DNA of 64,000 bases, taken from positions 1-64,000 of the forward strand of contig NZ_ATUD01000016.1 of the NCBI RefSeq assembly GCF_000420025.1. The letters are read 5' to 3'. The notes under the pieces were generated by a model that was not told the origin of the DNA, did no database searches, and saw only the letters and a program-made list of their open reading frames with translations. Positions 49,321 to 58,437 of the stretch are shown here, one piece after another (the stretch's first letter is position 1; every line of letters starts with the position of its first letter). The translations under genes and the position numbers were made by a program. The stretch is from Patulibacter americanus DSM 16676 (GTDB lineage Bacteria; Actinomycetota; Thermoleophilia; Solirubrobacterales; Solirubrobacteraceae).

Positions 49321-50790
49321 TCAGCCCTCGACGCGGCGGCGCAGCGCCGTCAGGAACTGCGCGGCGTAGAGCCCGTCGAGCGCGCGGTGGTCCCAGCCCA
49401 TGCAGAGATGCACCATCGGGCGGATCCCGATGCTCTCGTTGCCGTCGTCGTCCGTCACCACGACGGGGCGGCGGACGATCGCCTCGAGATCGAGGATCGC
49501 CACCTGCGGCAGGTTGATGACCGGGGTGGCCAGGAGGGCGCCGGCGGCCCCCGGGTTCGTGATGGTGAAGGTGCCGCCGCGGACCTCGTCCGGGCTCAGC
49601 CGGCCGGCGCGGGCGCGGGCCGCCAGGTCCTTGATCCGCCGGGCGAGGCCCTCGACGCTCAGGTCCTGCGCGTCGTGGATCACCGGCGCGATCAGGCCGT
49701 CGTCGCCGAGGGAGACGGCGATGCCGAGGTGGACCCGTTCGCCGTAGCGGACGGCCGTCTCGCCGTCGAAGGTCGCGTTGAGCGCGGGGAACTCCCGCAG
49801 GGTGCGGATCGTGTGGTGGGCGAGCAGGGGCAGGGCGGTCAGGCCGCGCTCGCGCCGCTCGCGCTCGATCCGGCTCATGTCGCACTCGACGACGGTCGTG
49901 CAGTGCGCCGCGGTGTCGAGCGAGCGACGGACGGCCGCGCCGATGGAGCGGCGCATGCGGGACGCCGGCTCGGGGACCCCGCCGAGGTCGGTCGGCACGA
50001 CGGGCCCCGGGCCCGGGGCGGCGGCGTCGGCGGACGGCGGGCCCGGGGTGGCCGACCGCGCCTCGGACCCCGGCGGGCCGGGGTCCACCGCGGTCGCCTC
50101 GACCGGTGCCGGTCCCGCCACGGGGATCGACGGGTCGTGCCGGTACGGCGACTCCGTGTGCATGAGCGCGGGCGCCTGCGCGACGGGGGCCTCGGCCGCC
50201 GCGAGCACGTCGCGCTTCGTCACCCGGCCGTTGCGGCCGGTGCCCCGCAGCTCCAGGACGTCGAGGCCGTGCTCGGCGGCGAGGCGGGCGGCGACGGGGG
50301 AGGAGCGGCGCAGCGCCTCGCGGCGGGACGGGGCGCCGTTGCTGGGCGTCGACGCCGCGGCGCCCTCGGCGGGCCTCGCGGTGGCCGCCGGGTCCGGGGT
50401 CGCCCCCGGCACCGCGGTGGACGTCGTGTTCGCGGCGGCTGCTGGGTCCCCCACCGCGGCGTCGAGGCTGGGCGCCGCAGCGGCCGCGACGCCGTCCCTC
50501 GCCGCCAGCCGGGCGATGACGGCGCCCACGTCGAGCGTCTCGCCCTCCGCGGCCACGAGCTCCGCCACGACACCGGCCGCGGGGGCGGGGCACTCCACGT
50601 CGACCTTGTCCGTCGTGACCTCGCACAGGACGTCGTCGCGCTCGACGGCGTCGCCCACGGCCACGCGCCAGGCGACGACGGTGCCCTCGACCATCGAGGT
50701 GCCCATCTGGGGCATCAGGACCTCGACGGTGGCGGCGGACGCGCCGGGCACCGCGCCCGGGGCCGCGGACTCAGTAGGCGAGGAGCTCAC
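49321..50790 (-). CDS. 2-oxoacid dehydrogenase E2 (dihydrolipoyl acyltransferase)
   Basis: A 489-residue E2. A lipoyl domain at about residues 20-95 has the lipoylation motif EVTTDKVDVECPA (Lys of TDKVD). An Ala/Pro linker, a peripheral E1/E3-binding domain (RRSSPVAARLAAEHGLDVLE and GTGRNGRVTKRDVLAA), another linker and the catalytic domain follow, ending WDHRALDGLYAAQFLTALRR with the HxxxDG catalytic motif. GTG 50790 overlaps the E1-beta gene by 20 bp. Gene order E1a-E1b-E2 and the sequences fit a branched-chain 2-oxoacid dehydrogenase. No E3 is nearby. A paralogous E2 starts at the right edge. Confidence 0.9.
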   Translation of the reverse strand: MSSSPTESAAPGAVPGASAATVEVLMPQMGTSMVEGTVVAWRVAVGDAVERDDVLCEVTTDKVDVECPAPAAGVVAELVAAEGETLDVGAVIARLAARDGVAAAAAPSLDAAVGDPAAAANTTSTAVPGATPDPAATARPAEGAAASTPSNGAPSRREALRRSSPVAARLAAEHGLDVLELRGTGRNGRVTKRDVLAAAEAPVAQAPALMHTESPYRHDPSIPVAGPAPVEATAVDPGPPGSEARSATPGPPSADAAAPGPGPVVPTDLGGVPEPASRMRRSIGAAVRRSLDTAAHCTTVVECDMSRIERERRERGLTALPLLAHHTIRTLREFPALNATFDGETAVRYGERVHLGIAVSLGDDGLIAPVIHDAQDLSVEGLARRIKDLAARARAGRLSPDEVRGGTFTITNPGAAGALLATPVINLPQVAILDLEAIVRRPVVVTDDDGNESIGIRPMVHLCMGWDHRALDGLYAAQFLTALRRRVEG

Positions 50791-51766
50791 GCGCGGCCTC
50801 CGCGATCCGGTCGGCGGTGGGCAGGACCTGCTGCTCGAGGACGGGGGAGAAGGGGATCGGCACGTCCGGCGCGGCGACGCGGCGGACGGGGCCGTCGAGG
50901 TCCGAGAACGCGCGGTCGGCGACGAGCGCGGCGACCTGGGCGCCCGCGGCACACGTCTCGTTGGCCTCGTCGACGATCAGGACCTTGCTCGTGCGGCGCA
51001 CGCTGGCGAGGATCGCCTCCTCGTCCAGCGGCACGAGGGAGCGCAGGTCGAGGACCTCGACGCGGCCGGGCTCGAACCTTGCCGCGGCCTCGAGCGCCAG
51101 GTGGAGCATCGCGCCGTAGGCCACGATCGTCAGCTCCTCGCCGGCCCGCGCCACGCGGGCGGTGAACGGCTCGAGGTGCTCGCCGACGGGCACCTCGCCC
51201 TTGATCCGGCGGTAGAGGTGCTTGTGCTCGAGGAAGCAGACCGGGTTGTGGTCGCGGATCGCGGCGCTGAGCATGCCCTTCGCGTCGGCGGGCGTCGACG
51301 GCGCGAGCACCTTCAGGCCCGGGGCGTGCATGAACCACGCCTCCGGGTTCTGGGAGTGGAACGGGCCGCCCGCGAAGCCGCCGCCCGAGGGCAGCCGCAG
51401 CACCATCGGGACGGCGAGGCCCGTCCGCCAGTGCATCTTGCCGGCGACGTTGACGAGCTGGTCGAAGCCCGTGGCGACGAAGTCCGCGAACTGGACCTCG
51501 CAGACCGGGCGCAGGCCGGCCAGCGCGGCCCCGACGGAGGTGCCGATGATCGCCGCCTCGGCGATCGGCGTGTCCTGCACGCGGTCGGCGCCGAACTCGT
51601 CGAACAACCCCTCCGTGGCCTTGAACGCGCCGCCGAAGGCGCCGACGTCCTCGCCGAGGACGAAGACCCGCTCGTCGCGGCGCATCTCGACGCGCAGGGC
51701 GTCCGTGATCGCCTGCAGGTAGGTCATCGTGGCCGTGGCCGGCGCGGTGGTGTCGAGGGTGCTCAT
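50771..51766 (-). CDS. 2-oxoacid dehydrogenase E1 component, beta subunit
   Basis: A 331-residue transketolase-like subunit. VFVLGEDVGAFGGAFKATEG with the thiamine-activating Glu (GEDVG) opens it, then RVQDTPIAEAAIIGTSVGAA, VCEVQFADFVATGFDQLVNV, MVLRLPSGGGFAGGPFHSQN and PVCFLEHKHLYRRIKGEVP. It pairs with the alpha subunit upstream to decarboxylate a 2-oxoacid and acylate the E2 lipoyl arm. The ATG overlaps the E1-alpha stop in ATGA; the stop overlaps the E2 start. Confidence 0.93.
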   Translation of the reverse strand: MSTLDTTAPATATMTYLQAITDALRVEMRRDERVFVLGEDVGAFGGAFKATEGLFDEFGADRVQDTPIAEAAIIGTSVGAALAGLRPVCEVQFADFVATGFDQLVNVAGKMHWRTGLAVPMVLRLPSGGGFAGGPFHSQNPEAWFMHAPGLKVLAPSTPADAKGMLSAAIRDHNPVCFLEHKHLYRRIKGEVPVGEHLEPFTARVARAGEELTIVAYGAMLHLALEAAARFEPGRVEVLDLRSLVPLDEEAILASVRRTSKVLIVDEANETCAAGAQVAALVADRAFSDLDGPVRRVAAPDVPIPFSPVLEQQVLPTADRIAEAARELLAY

Positions 51767-52902
51767 CGCGGGCTCCCGGCCGCGGGCCCGGCGCCCTCGA
51801 TCGTCGTGTCCCCGGCCGGGGGGTCGCCCGCCGCGGCGTCTCCGGCCGCTGCGCCGCTGCTCGTCGCCGCGTGCCCGCTCCACGGCGCGTCGCCCCGGCC
51901 CAGCGGCCGCGGCTCCGTCGTGCAGAACAGGCCCTCGGTGGCCGAGGACGGGTCGGGCAGCGGGGTCGCCAGCGCGGCCTCCACCGCCGCGTCCAGGCGC
52001 GCGAGGACGGCCGCGCGGATCGCGTCGACGTCGATGCCGTCGGCGCGCAGGCGGGCCTCGTAGGTCGCGATCGGGTCGCGCTCCGCCCACGCGGCCAGGA
52101 GCTCCGGGTCGACGTAGCGGGCGTCGTCGTGCGAGCCGTGGCCGTTCATCCGCATGGTGCGGGCCTCGATCAGGGTGGGGCCGTCGCCGCGCAGGGCGCG
52201 CTCGCGGGCGGCGTGCGTGGCGGCGAAGACGGCCTCGACGTCGTTGCCGTCGACCACGACGCCCGGCATGCCGTAGGCGGCGGCGCGCTCCGCCGGACCG
52301 ACGGCGAACTGGGCGCTCGACGGCGTGGAGTACGCCAGGCCGTTGTTCTCGCAGACGAGGATCACCGGCTCGCGGCGCAGGCCGGCGAAGTTCATCGCCT
52401 CGTGCCACGCGCCCGGCGACGTCGCGCCCTCGCCGAAGAACGTCAGCGCCACCCGGCGCTCGCGGCGCAGGCGGAACGCCATCGCCAGGCCGACGGCGAC
52501 GACCATCATGTCGGGCAGCATCGAGACCATCCCGACCACACCGCGGTCCACGTCGCCGAAGTGCACGTTGCCCTCGCGGCCGCGGCTCAGGCGGTTGTCG
52601 CGGCCCAGGTGGTGGCGGATGATCTCCGTCAGGTCGGTGCCGCGGACGAGGTGCGCGCCGAGGTCGCGGATCAGGGGCGAGCAGATCACGTCGTCCGGGC
52701 CGAGCGCGAACGCGGCACCCACGGAGATCGCCTCCTGGCCGCGGCCGTCGTAGAAGGATCCGGGCGTGCGGCCCTGCTTGTAGAGGGCGACGCCGCGCTC
52801 CTCGAAGGTCCGCATGCCGACGAGGAACCCGAGCAGGGCCTCCCGGTCTGCGCGGTTCAGCGACGGGACGGTGGACGGCGGGGCGGGGGACTCGGCGAGC
52901 AC
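51763..52902 (-). CDS. 2-oxoacid dehydrogenase E1 component, alpha subunit
   Basis: A 379-residue thiamine-diphosphate subunit. LLGFLVGMRTFEERGVALYK and GSFYDGRGQEAISVGAAFAL are typical; the ThDP motif runs from LTFFGEGATSPGAWHEAMNF to LVCENNGLAYSTP (GDG...NN equivalent GEG...NN). PTLIEARTMRMNGHGSHDDA is the phosphorylation-loop region of this family. The last ~50 residues are a low-complexity Ala/Gly/Asp/Pro tail not usual for the family. GTG 52902 is the best start. It is the first gene of the E1a-E1b-E2 operon. Confidence 0.92.
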   Translation of the reverse strand: MLAESPAPPSTVPSLNRADREALLGFLVGMRTFEERGVALYKQGRTPGSFYDGRGQEAISVGAAFALGPDDVICSPLIRDLGAHLVRGTDLTEIIRHHLGRDNRLSRGREGNVHFGDVDRGVVGMVSMLPDMMVVAVGLAMAFRLRRERRVALTFFGEGATSPGAWHEAMNFAGLRREPVILVCENNGLAYSTPSSAQFAVGPAERAAAYGMPGVVVDGNDVEAVFAATHAARERALRGDGPTLIEARTMRMNGHGSHDDARYVDPELLAAWAERDPIATYEARLRADGIDVDAIRAAVLARLDAAVEAALATPLPDPSSATEGLFCTTEPRPLGRGDAPWSGHAATSSGAAAGDAAAGDPPAGDTTIEGAGPAAGSPR

Positions 52903-52989
52903 GACGGGCCCGATTCTGCCCCATCGGGAGGCGGTCGCGGAGGCCGCCCGGGGACGGGAATCCCCTGCTGTACCGGGGGTTTGCGTGGG

Positions 52990-53017
52990 GTACGGCCGCC
53001 GGTATCGACGGCGGTAC
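52990..53017. repeat. Imperfect GTAC/CCGCCG dyad in the divergent control region
   Basis: CCGCCG (52996-53001) and CGGCGG (53009-53014) form a 6-bp stem, flanked on the left by GTAC and on the right by TAC. It lies in the 277-bp gap between the 2-oxoacid dehydrogenase and ABC transporter operons and could bind a regulator such as the GntR protein at 59657. Confidence 0.3.
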
Positions 53018-53078
53018 GCGGAGGGGCATGAGGGGGCCCCAGGGCTCGCCCGCCGGAGGGGTCCGTGGCGCATCCGCC

Positions 53079-53107
53079 TTGACGCCATCCTGCATCCTGG
53101 ATACAAA
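53079..53107 (+). promoter_or_regulatory. Promoter of the ABC transporter/catabolic operon
   Basis: TTGACG (53079-53084) and TACAAA (53102-53107) with exactly 17 bp between them, the best sigma-70-type match in the window. The spacer ends in the inverted repeat ATCC-T-GGAT (53094-53102), overlapping the -10, where a repressor such as the operon's GntR protein could bind. The 5' leader would be about 65 bases. Confidence 0.65.
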
Positions 53108-53179
53108 AGGCCTGTGCTGTTCGTCACGCAGGTCCGGCGAAGCACGGCCCGCCAGGTCCTCCGTCACAAAGGTGCCGCT

Positions 53180-54697
53180 GTGCCCCGATTCGTTCCCCAA
53201 GCCACTGCACTGCTCGCCGCCGGCGCGCTCTCCGCCTCGCTCGCCGCCTGCGGTGGCACGAGCACGAGCTCGAGCGGGGGCGGGGACGGCGCGAAGGAGC
53301 AGAACGTCGCCATCGGCCTCACGGTCGAGCCGGAGAACCTCGACTTCAGCACCACGGACGGCACGGGCATCCCCGAGGCGATGCTCGTCAACGTCTACGA
53401 GGGCCTGGTGAAGCTCGACCAGGACGGCAAGATCGTCCCGCTGCTCGCGAAGTCGTGGGAGATCAGCGACGACCGCAAGACCTACACCTTCGAGCTGCAG
53501 GAGAACGCGAAGTTCTCCAACGGGTCGCCGTTCGACGCCGAGGCCGTGAAGTTCTCGATCGACCGCGTGAAGAGCGACGACTGGAAGGTCTCGCTCAAGT
53601 CGAACATGGACGTCGTCCGGCGCGTGAAGGTGCTCTCGCCGACGAAGGTCGCCGTCGAGCTGAAGAAGCCGTCGAACGGCTGGCTCTTCCAGATGACCAC
53701 CCGCATCGGCGCGATGTACACGCCCGACGGCGTGGACGACCTGCCGACGAAGCCCGTCGGCACGGGCCCCTACGTGCTTAAGCGCCGCACCCGCGGCGAC
53801 TCCATCGTCCTGGCCCAGAACCCCGCCTACTGGGGCGACAAGCCGGCGATGAAGGAGGTCACGCTGAAGTACTTCAAGGACGGCACCGCGCTGAACAACG
53901 CCATGCTCTCCGGCGCGATCGACGTCGTGGGCGACGTCCAGGCCCCCGACTCGCTCTCGCAGTTCGAGGGCGACGACCGCTTCGTGGTCACCGAGGGCAC
54001 CACGAACGGCGAGCTGACGATGGCGCTGAACAACGCCAGCGGTCCGATGAAGGACCCGAAGGTCCGCGAGGCCATCAGCCTCGGCATCGACCGGGACGCC
54101 GTGCGCAAGGCCGCCTGGGCCGGTCGCGGCACGCCGATCGGCAGCATGGTCCCGCCGACGGACCCCTGGTACGAGGACCTGAAGGCCGCGCACCCCTACG
54201 ACGCCGCGAAGGCCAAGGCGCTCCTGGCGCAGGCCGGCAAGTCCAACCTGAAGCTGCGCTTCCGCATCCCGAACCTGCCCTACGCCGTCGCCCCGGCGCA
54301 GGTCGTCAAGTCGCAGCTCGAGAAGATCGGCGTCGACGCCGACATCGAGATCCTGGAGTACCCGGCCCGCTGGCTCGCCGAGGTCTTCACGAAGAAGGAC
54401 TACGACATGTCGCTCGTGCGCCACACGGAGCCGCGCGACATCGTGACCTTCGGCAACGAGGACTACTACTGGGGCTACGACAACGCCCAGGTGCAGTCGC
54501 TGCTGGCGAAGGCCGACTCCGGCACGGAGGAGGAGCAGGTGGCCGACATGAAGCAGGTCGCCCGCAAGATCTCCGAGGACAACGCCGCGATCTGGCTCTA
54601 CCTCATGCCGAGCCTGCTCGTGGCGGACAAGGACGTGAAGGGCCTGCCGAAGAACCGCGTCAGCGAGGCCCTCGACGTCACCACGATCTCCCGCTAG
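53180..54697 (+). CDS. ABC transporter substrate-binding lipoprotein, family 5 (peptide/opine/nickel type)
   Basis: A 505-residue solute-binding lipoprotein. GTG 53180 opens a signal peptide ending in the lipobox LAAC (LSASLAACGGTSTSSSGGG), so the mature protein is lipid-anchored at Cys. AIGLTVEPENLDFSTTDGTG, VYEGLVKLDQDGKIVPLLAK, SWEISDDRKTYTFELQENAK and VREAISLGIDRDAVRKAAWA are DppA/OppA (SBP_bac_5) hallmarks. It delivers a di/oligopeptide or similar small organic ligand to the permeases encoded next. Confidence 0.92.
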   Translation: MPRFVPQATALLAAGALSASLAACGGTSTSSSGGGDGAKEQNVAIGLTVEPENLDFSTTDGTGIPEAMLVNVYEGLVKLDQDGKIVPLLAKSWEISDDRKTYTFELQENAKFSNGSPFDAEAVKFSIDRVKSDDWKVSLKSNMDVVRRVKVLSPTKVAVELKKPSNGWLFQMTTRIGAMYTPDGVDDLPTKPVGTGPYVLKRRTRGDSIVLAQNPAYWGDKPAMKEVTLKYFKDGTALNNAMLSGAIDVVGDVQAPDSLSQFEGDDRFVVTEGTTNGELTMALNNASGPMKDPKVREAISLGIDRDAVRKAAWAGRGTPIGSMVPPTDPWYEDLKAAHPYDAAKAKALLAQAGKSNLKLRFRIPNLPYAVAPAQVVKSQLEKIGVDADIEILEYPARWLAEVFTKKDYDMSLVRHTEPRDIVTFGNEDYYWGYDNAQVQSLLAKADSGTEEEQVADMKQVARKISEDNAAIWLYLMPSLLVADKDVKGLPKNRVSEALDVTTISR

Positions 54698-54738
54698 CCG
54701 ATGACCCGCCTCGGCCACACGCGCAAGGGGGTCGGCAC

Positions 54739-55683
54739 GTGCTGCTGACCGTCCTGCGCCGGACCGCCGTCTTCGTCGCCTCGATCGTGGCGGCGTCGGT
54801 CCTCGTGTTCCTGTTCATGGCCGTCCTCCCCGGGGACGCGGCCGAGGTCTCCCTGGGCACGAACGCCACGCCCGAGGCGGTGGCCGCGGTGCGGGCCGAG
54901 TTCGGGACGGACCGCCCGCTGCCCACCCAGTACGTCGACTGGGCCGGCGGGCTGCTCACGGGCGACTTCGGGCGCTCGCTCATCAGCCGCGAGTCCGTCA
55001 CGGCCCAGATCTCCGACCGCCTGCAGGTCACGATGATCCTGGTCTTCGCCGCGATGGTCGTCTCGCTGCTGATCGCGCTGCCCCTCGGCACGCTGGCCGC
55101 CGCGCGGCACCAGCGGGGGAGCGGCTTGGCGCTCTCGGGCGTCAGCCAGCTCGGCGCCGCGGTGCCCGCGTTCCTCGCCGGCATCCTGCTCGTCGCGCTC
55201 TTCTCCGTGACGCTCGGCTGGTTCCCGTCCTCGGGCTGGACCGCGCCCGACGACGACTTCGTCGGATTCCTGCGGCAGCTCGCGCTGCCCGCGATCTCGC
55301 TCGGGCTCGTCGAGGGCGCGGTGCTCACGCGCTACGTCCGCTCCGCCGTGCTCGAGGTGCTGCGCGAGGACTTCCTGCGCACCGCCCGGGCCAAGGGGCT
55401 CACGCGCTCGCAGGCGCTCGTCCGCCACGGGCTGCGCAACGCCGCGATCCCCGTCGTCACCGTCCTCGGGCTCCAGCTGGCCGCGCTGCTGATCGGCGCG
55501 GTCGTGATCGAGCGCGTCTACGTCATTCCCGGCCTGGGCAGCCTGCTGCTCGACGGCGTCTCGAGCCGCGACCTGCTGCTCGTGCAGGGCGTCGTGATGG
55601 TGCTCGTCGTCGCGGTCCTGCTCATCAACTACGTCGTCGACCTGCTGTACACGGTCATCGACCCCCGTCTGCGCGGCTCCTGA
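54739..55683 (+). CDS. ABC transporter permease, DppB/OppB type
   Basis: A 314-residue permease with six helices. TVLRRTAVFVASIVAASVLV begins the first; the EAA-loop reads VLEVLREDFLRTARAKGLTR followed by SQALVRHGLRNAAIP, and the protein closes with the usual VDLLYTVIDPRLR. GTG 54739 has AAGGGGG upstream. It follows the lipoprotein gene by 41 bp. Confidence 0.92.
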   Translation: MLLTVLRRTAVFVASIVAASVLVFLFMAVLPGDAAEVSLGTNATPEAVAAVRAEFGTDRPLPTQYVDWAGGLLTGDFGRSLISRESVTAQISDRLQVTMILVFAAMVVSLLIALPLGTLAAARHQRGSGLALSGVSQLGAAVPAFLAGILLVALFSVTLGWFPSSGWTAPDDDFVGFLRQLALPAISLGLVEGAVLTRYVRSAVLEVLREDFLRTARAKGLTRSQALVRHGLRNAAIPVVTVLGLQLAALLIGAVVIERVYVIPGLGSLLLDGVSSRDLLLVQGVVMVLVVAVLLINYVVDLLYTVIDPRLRGS

Positions 55684-55714
55684 TGCCCGCCCGTTCCCCC
55701 TCGGAGGTGGTGCG

Positions 55715-56602
55715 ATGAGCACCGGTGTCGCCGGCATGGCGCCGGACGTCCAGGAGCCCGCCGTCGTCGCGACGCCGCGGCGCCGGCGGCCGATGACGCC
55801 CAGCATGCGGATCGGCCTGACGCTCGTCGGCCTGATCGCGCTACTCGCCCTCGTCTCGTTCGTCTGGACCCCCTACGACCCGACCGCCATCGACGCCGAC
55901 GCGCGCCTGACCGGCTCGAGCGCCAGCCACATCCTCGGCACGGACAAGTTCGGCCGCGACGTGCTCAGCCAGATCATGTGGGGCGCGCGGACGACGCTGT
56001 TCGTCGGCGTCGTCGCCGTCGGCGTGGCCGCGCTGCTCGGCACGCCGCTCGGCGTGCTCGCCGGGATGGCCCCGCGGGGGGTCGACCAGTTCATCATGCG
56101 CGCCTGCGACCTGCTGCTGGCGTTCCCGGCGCTGCTGCTGGCGATCATGTTCGGCGCGGTCTTCAGCGCCAGCACGCTGACCGCGATGCTGGCCATCGGC
56201 CTGGCGACGGTGCCGGCGTTCGCCCGCATCGCCCGCGGCGGGACCCTGCAGGTGGTGCGCTCGGAGTACGTGCTGGCCGCGCGCTCCGCCGGCCGCTCCC
56301 GCTGGGCGATCGCCCGCCGCCACGTGCTGCCGAACATCGCCCCGCTGCTCATCGTGCAGTCGTCCGTGGCGTTCGGCATCGCCGTCCTGGCCGAGGCGGC
56401 GCTCTCGTTCCTCGGGTTCGGCACGAAGCCGCCGAACCCGTCCTGGGGCCGGATGCTCCAGGAGTCGCAGGAGACGCTGCACTCCACCCCGATGCTCTCC
56501 GTCTGGCCCGGCCTGGCGATCGCCCTGGCGGTGCTCGGCTTCAACATGCTCGGCGACGGGCTCCGCGACCGCTTCGATCCCCGACTGGACGACCGCCGAT
56601 GA
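55715..56602 (+). CDS. ABC transporter permease, DppC/OppC type
   Basis: A 295-residue permease. After an N-terminal leader and first helix (RIGLTLVGLIALLALVSFVW) it has HILGTDKFGRDVLSQIMWGA, the DppC signature, and the EAA-loop YVLAARSAGRSRWAIARRHV with LPNIAP. It ends GDGLRDRFDPRLDDRR. ATG 55715 has GGAGG upstream. Its stop overlaps the next start in ATGA. Confidence 0.92.
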   Translation: MSTGVAGMAPDVQEPAVVATPRRRRPMTPSMRIGLTLVGLIALLALVSFVWTPYDPTAIDADARLTGSSASHILGTDKFGRDVLSQIMWGARTTLFVGVVAVGVAALLGTPLGVLAGMAPRGVDQFIMRACDLLLAFPALLLAIMFGAVFSASTLTAMLAIGLATVPAFARIARGGTLQVVRSEYVLAARSAGRSRWAIARRHVLPNIAPLLIVQSSVAFGIAVLAEAALSFLGFGTKPPNPSWGRMLQESQETLHSTPMLSVWPGLAIALAVLGFNMLGDGLRDRFDPRLDDRR

Positions 56603-58437
56603 GCGCCGCCGACGCCCCCGTCCCCGCCGGCGCGACCGACGGGCCCGCGCCCGTGATCGCCCCCGTCCTCCAGGTCTCCGACCTGCAGGTCAAGACCGCC
56701 CACACCACGCTGTTGCACGACATGCATTTCACCCTCGGCGCCGGCGAGCGCCTCGGGATCATCGGCGAGTCCGGTTCGGGCAAGTCGCTGACGGTGCTCT
56801 CGGCCATGGGGCTCCTGCCCGACGGGCTCACCGCCGAGGGGTCCGTGCGGTTGAGCGGCTGCGACCACGACCTCGTGGGCGCGACCGAGGCGCAGATGGC
56901 CCGCATCCGCGGGCAGCGGATGAGCATGGTCTTCCAGGAGCCGATGACGGCCCTGAACCCGCTCATGCGCGTCGGCGCCCAGGTCGCCGAGGTGATGCTG
57001 CTGCACGGCAAGCACAGCGACAAGCGCGCGGCGGCCGCCGACGCGGTCGAGATGCTGCGCCGGGTCCGGATCCCCGACCCGCAGGCGACCGCCCGGGCCT
57101 ACCCGCACCAGCTCAGCGGCGGCCAGCGCCAGCGCGTGATGCTGGCCATGGCGCTGAGCAACGACCCGGCCGTGCTGATCTGCGACGAGCCGACGACGGC
57201 GCTCGACGTGACGGTCCAGGAGCAGATGCTCGACCTGATCCGCGAGGGCGTCGCCGACCACGACGCGGCACTGCTCTTCATCACCCACGACCTCGCCGTC
57301 GTCGCCAGCGTCTGCGACCGCGTGCTCGTCCTGCACGACGGGCGGATCGTGGAGGAGGGCCCCGTCGCCCGCGTCTTCACGACCCCCGAGCACCCCTACA
57401 CCCAGAGCCTGCTGGCGGCGTCGGACCTGGAGAGCGGCGGGCGCGGCGAGCGGCTGCGCAACGCGGGGGAGGCCCGGACGGCCGCCGCGCCGTCCGCCCC
57501 CGCCCCGTCCGGGGTGGCCCCGTCCGCCGGCGCCCCGTCCACCACCGCGGCCCATGGCCGCCCCGGCCGTGCCGCGCACGCCGCCGAGGCCGACGAGGGC
57601 GACGGCCCGCTCATCACCGTCCGCGGCGTCGAGCGCAGCTACCGCCGCCCGCGGACCTCGCTGCGGCGCCCGGCGCCCGAGGTCCGCGCGCTGCGGGGCA
57701 TCGACCTCGACATCCACGCGGGCCAGCGGTTCGGGATCGTCGGCGAGTCGGGCTCGGGCAAGTCGACGCTGATCCGGCTCATCGCCGGGCTGGACCAGCC
57801 CACGGCCGGCTCCATCCGCTTCGCCGGGCAGGAGATCGCGGGGCGCAAGGAGCGCGACCTGACGTTCCTGCGCCGCGACCTGCAGATGGTGTTCCAGGAC
57901 CCGATGGGCTCGCTCGACCCGCGGATGCGCGTGCAGGACGTGATCGCCGAGCCGCTCGTCGCGCAGGGCGCGCCGGCCGCGGAGCAGCGGGCCCGCGTGG
58001 CCGAGCTGCTCGAGGCCGTCCGCCTGCCGGCCGACGCCGCGACGCGGTACCCGCACCAGTTCTCCGGCGGCCAGCGGCAGCGGATCTCGATCGCCCGTGC
58101 GCTCTCCGTCCGGCCGCGGGTGCTCGTGGCCGACGAGGCGGTCTCGGCGCTCGACGTGTCCGTGCGGGCCCAGATCCTGGACCTGATCACCGACCTCGTC
58201 GAGCAGTACGGGCTCACCCTGATCTTCGTCTCGCACGACCTCTCCGTCATCCGCCACGTCTGCGACGCCGTCGCGGTCATGCGCAACGGCGTGGTCGTCG
58301 AGAGCGGAGCGACGGAGCAGGTCTACACCCACCCGGCGCACGCCTACACGCAGGAGCTGCTCGCGGCCGTCCCCACGCTCGAGCGGTCCCTGCGCGCCCA
58401 CGGCGTCCACGACTCCCAGGAGGTGCTCGGCCGATGA
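56599..58437 (+). CDS. Fused double ATPase of a peptide-type ABC transporter (DppD-DppF fusion)
   Basis: A 612-residue protein holding both ATPase subunits. Domain 1 (about residues 20-275) has Walker A GESGSGKS, signature LSGGQRQR and Walker B VLICDEPTTALD, closing with the oligopeptide-type HPYTQSLLAA. A ~60-residue Ala/Pro/Gly linker follows. Domain 2 (about 335-600) repeats Walker A GESGSGKS, FSGGQRQR, VLVADEAVSALD and HAYTQELLAAVP. Walker B of domain 2 has DEA instead of DEP, still with the catalytic Glu. It energises the two permeases. Overlaps both neighbours by 4 bp. Confidence 0.93.
   Translation: MSAADAPVPAGATDGPAPVIAPVLQVSDLQVKTAHTTLLHDMHFTLGAGERLGIIGESGSGKSLTVLSAMGLLPDGLTAEGSVRLSGCDHDLVGATEAQMARIRGQRMSMVFQEPMTALNPLMRVGAQVAEVMLLHGKHSDKRAAAADAVEMLRRVRIPDPQATARAYPHQLSGGQRQRVMLAMALSNDPAVLICDEPTTALDVTVQEQMLDLIREGVADHDAALLFITHDLAVVASVCDRVLVLHDGRIVEEGPVARVFTTPEHPYTQSLLAASDLESGGRGERLRNAGEARTAAAPSAPAPSGVAPSAGAPSTTAAHGRPGRAAHAAEADEGDGPLITVRGVERSYRRPRTSLRRPAPEVRALRGIDLDIHAGQRFGIVGESGSGKSTLIRLIAGLDQPTAGSIRFAGQEIAGRKERDLTFLRRDLQMVFQDPMGSLDPRMRVQDVIAEPLVAQGAPAAEQRARVAELLEAVRLPADAATRYPHQFSGGQRQRISIARALSVRPRVLVADEAVSALDVSVRAQILDLITDLVEQYGLTLIFVSHDLSVIRHVCDAVAVMRNGVVVESGATEQVYTHPAHAYTQELLAAVPTLERSLRAHGVHDSQEVLGR

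Noticed and set aside
50771-54718. Extension of the E1-beta frame to 1315 residues
   Set aside because: The extra N-terminal part runs antisense through the ABC lipoprotein and out of frame through E1-alpha; the ATGA overlap at 51763-51766 fixes the true start.
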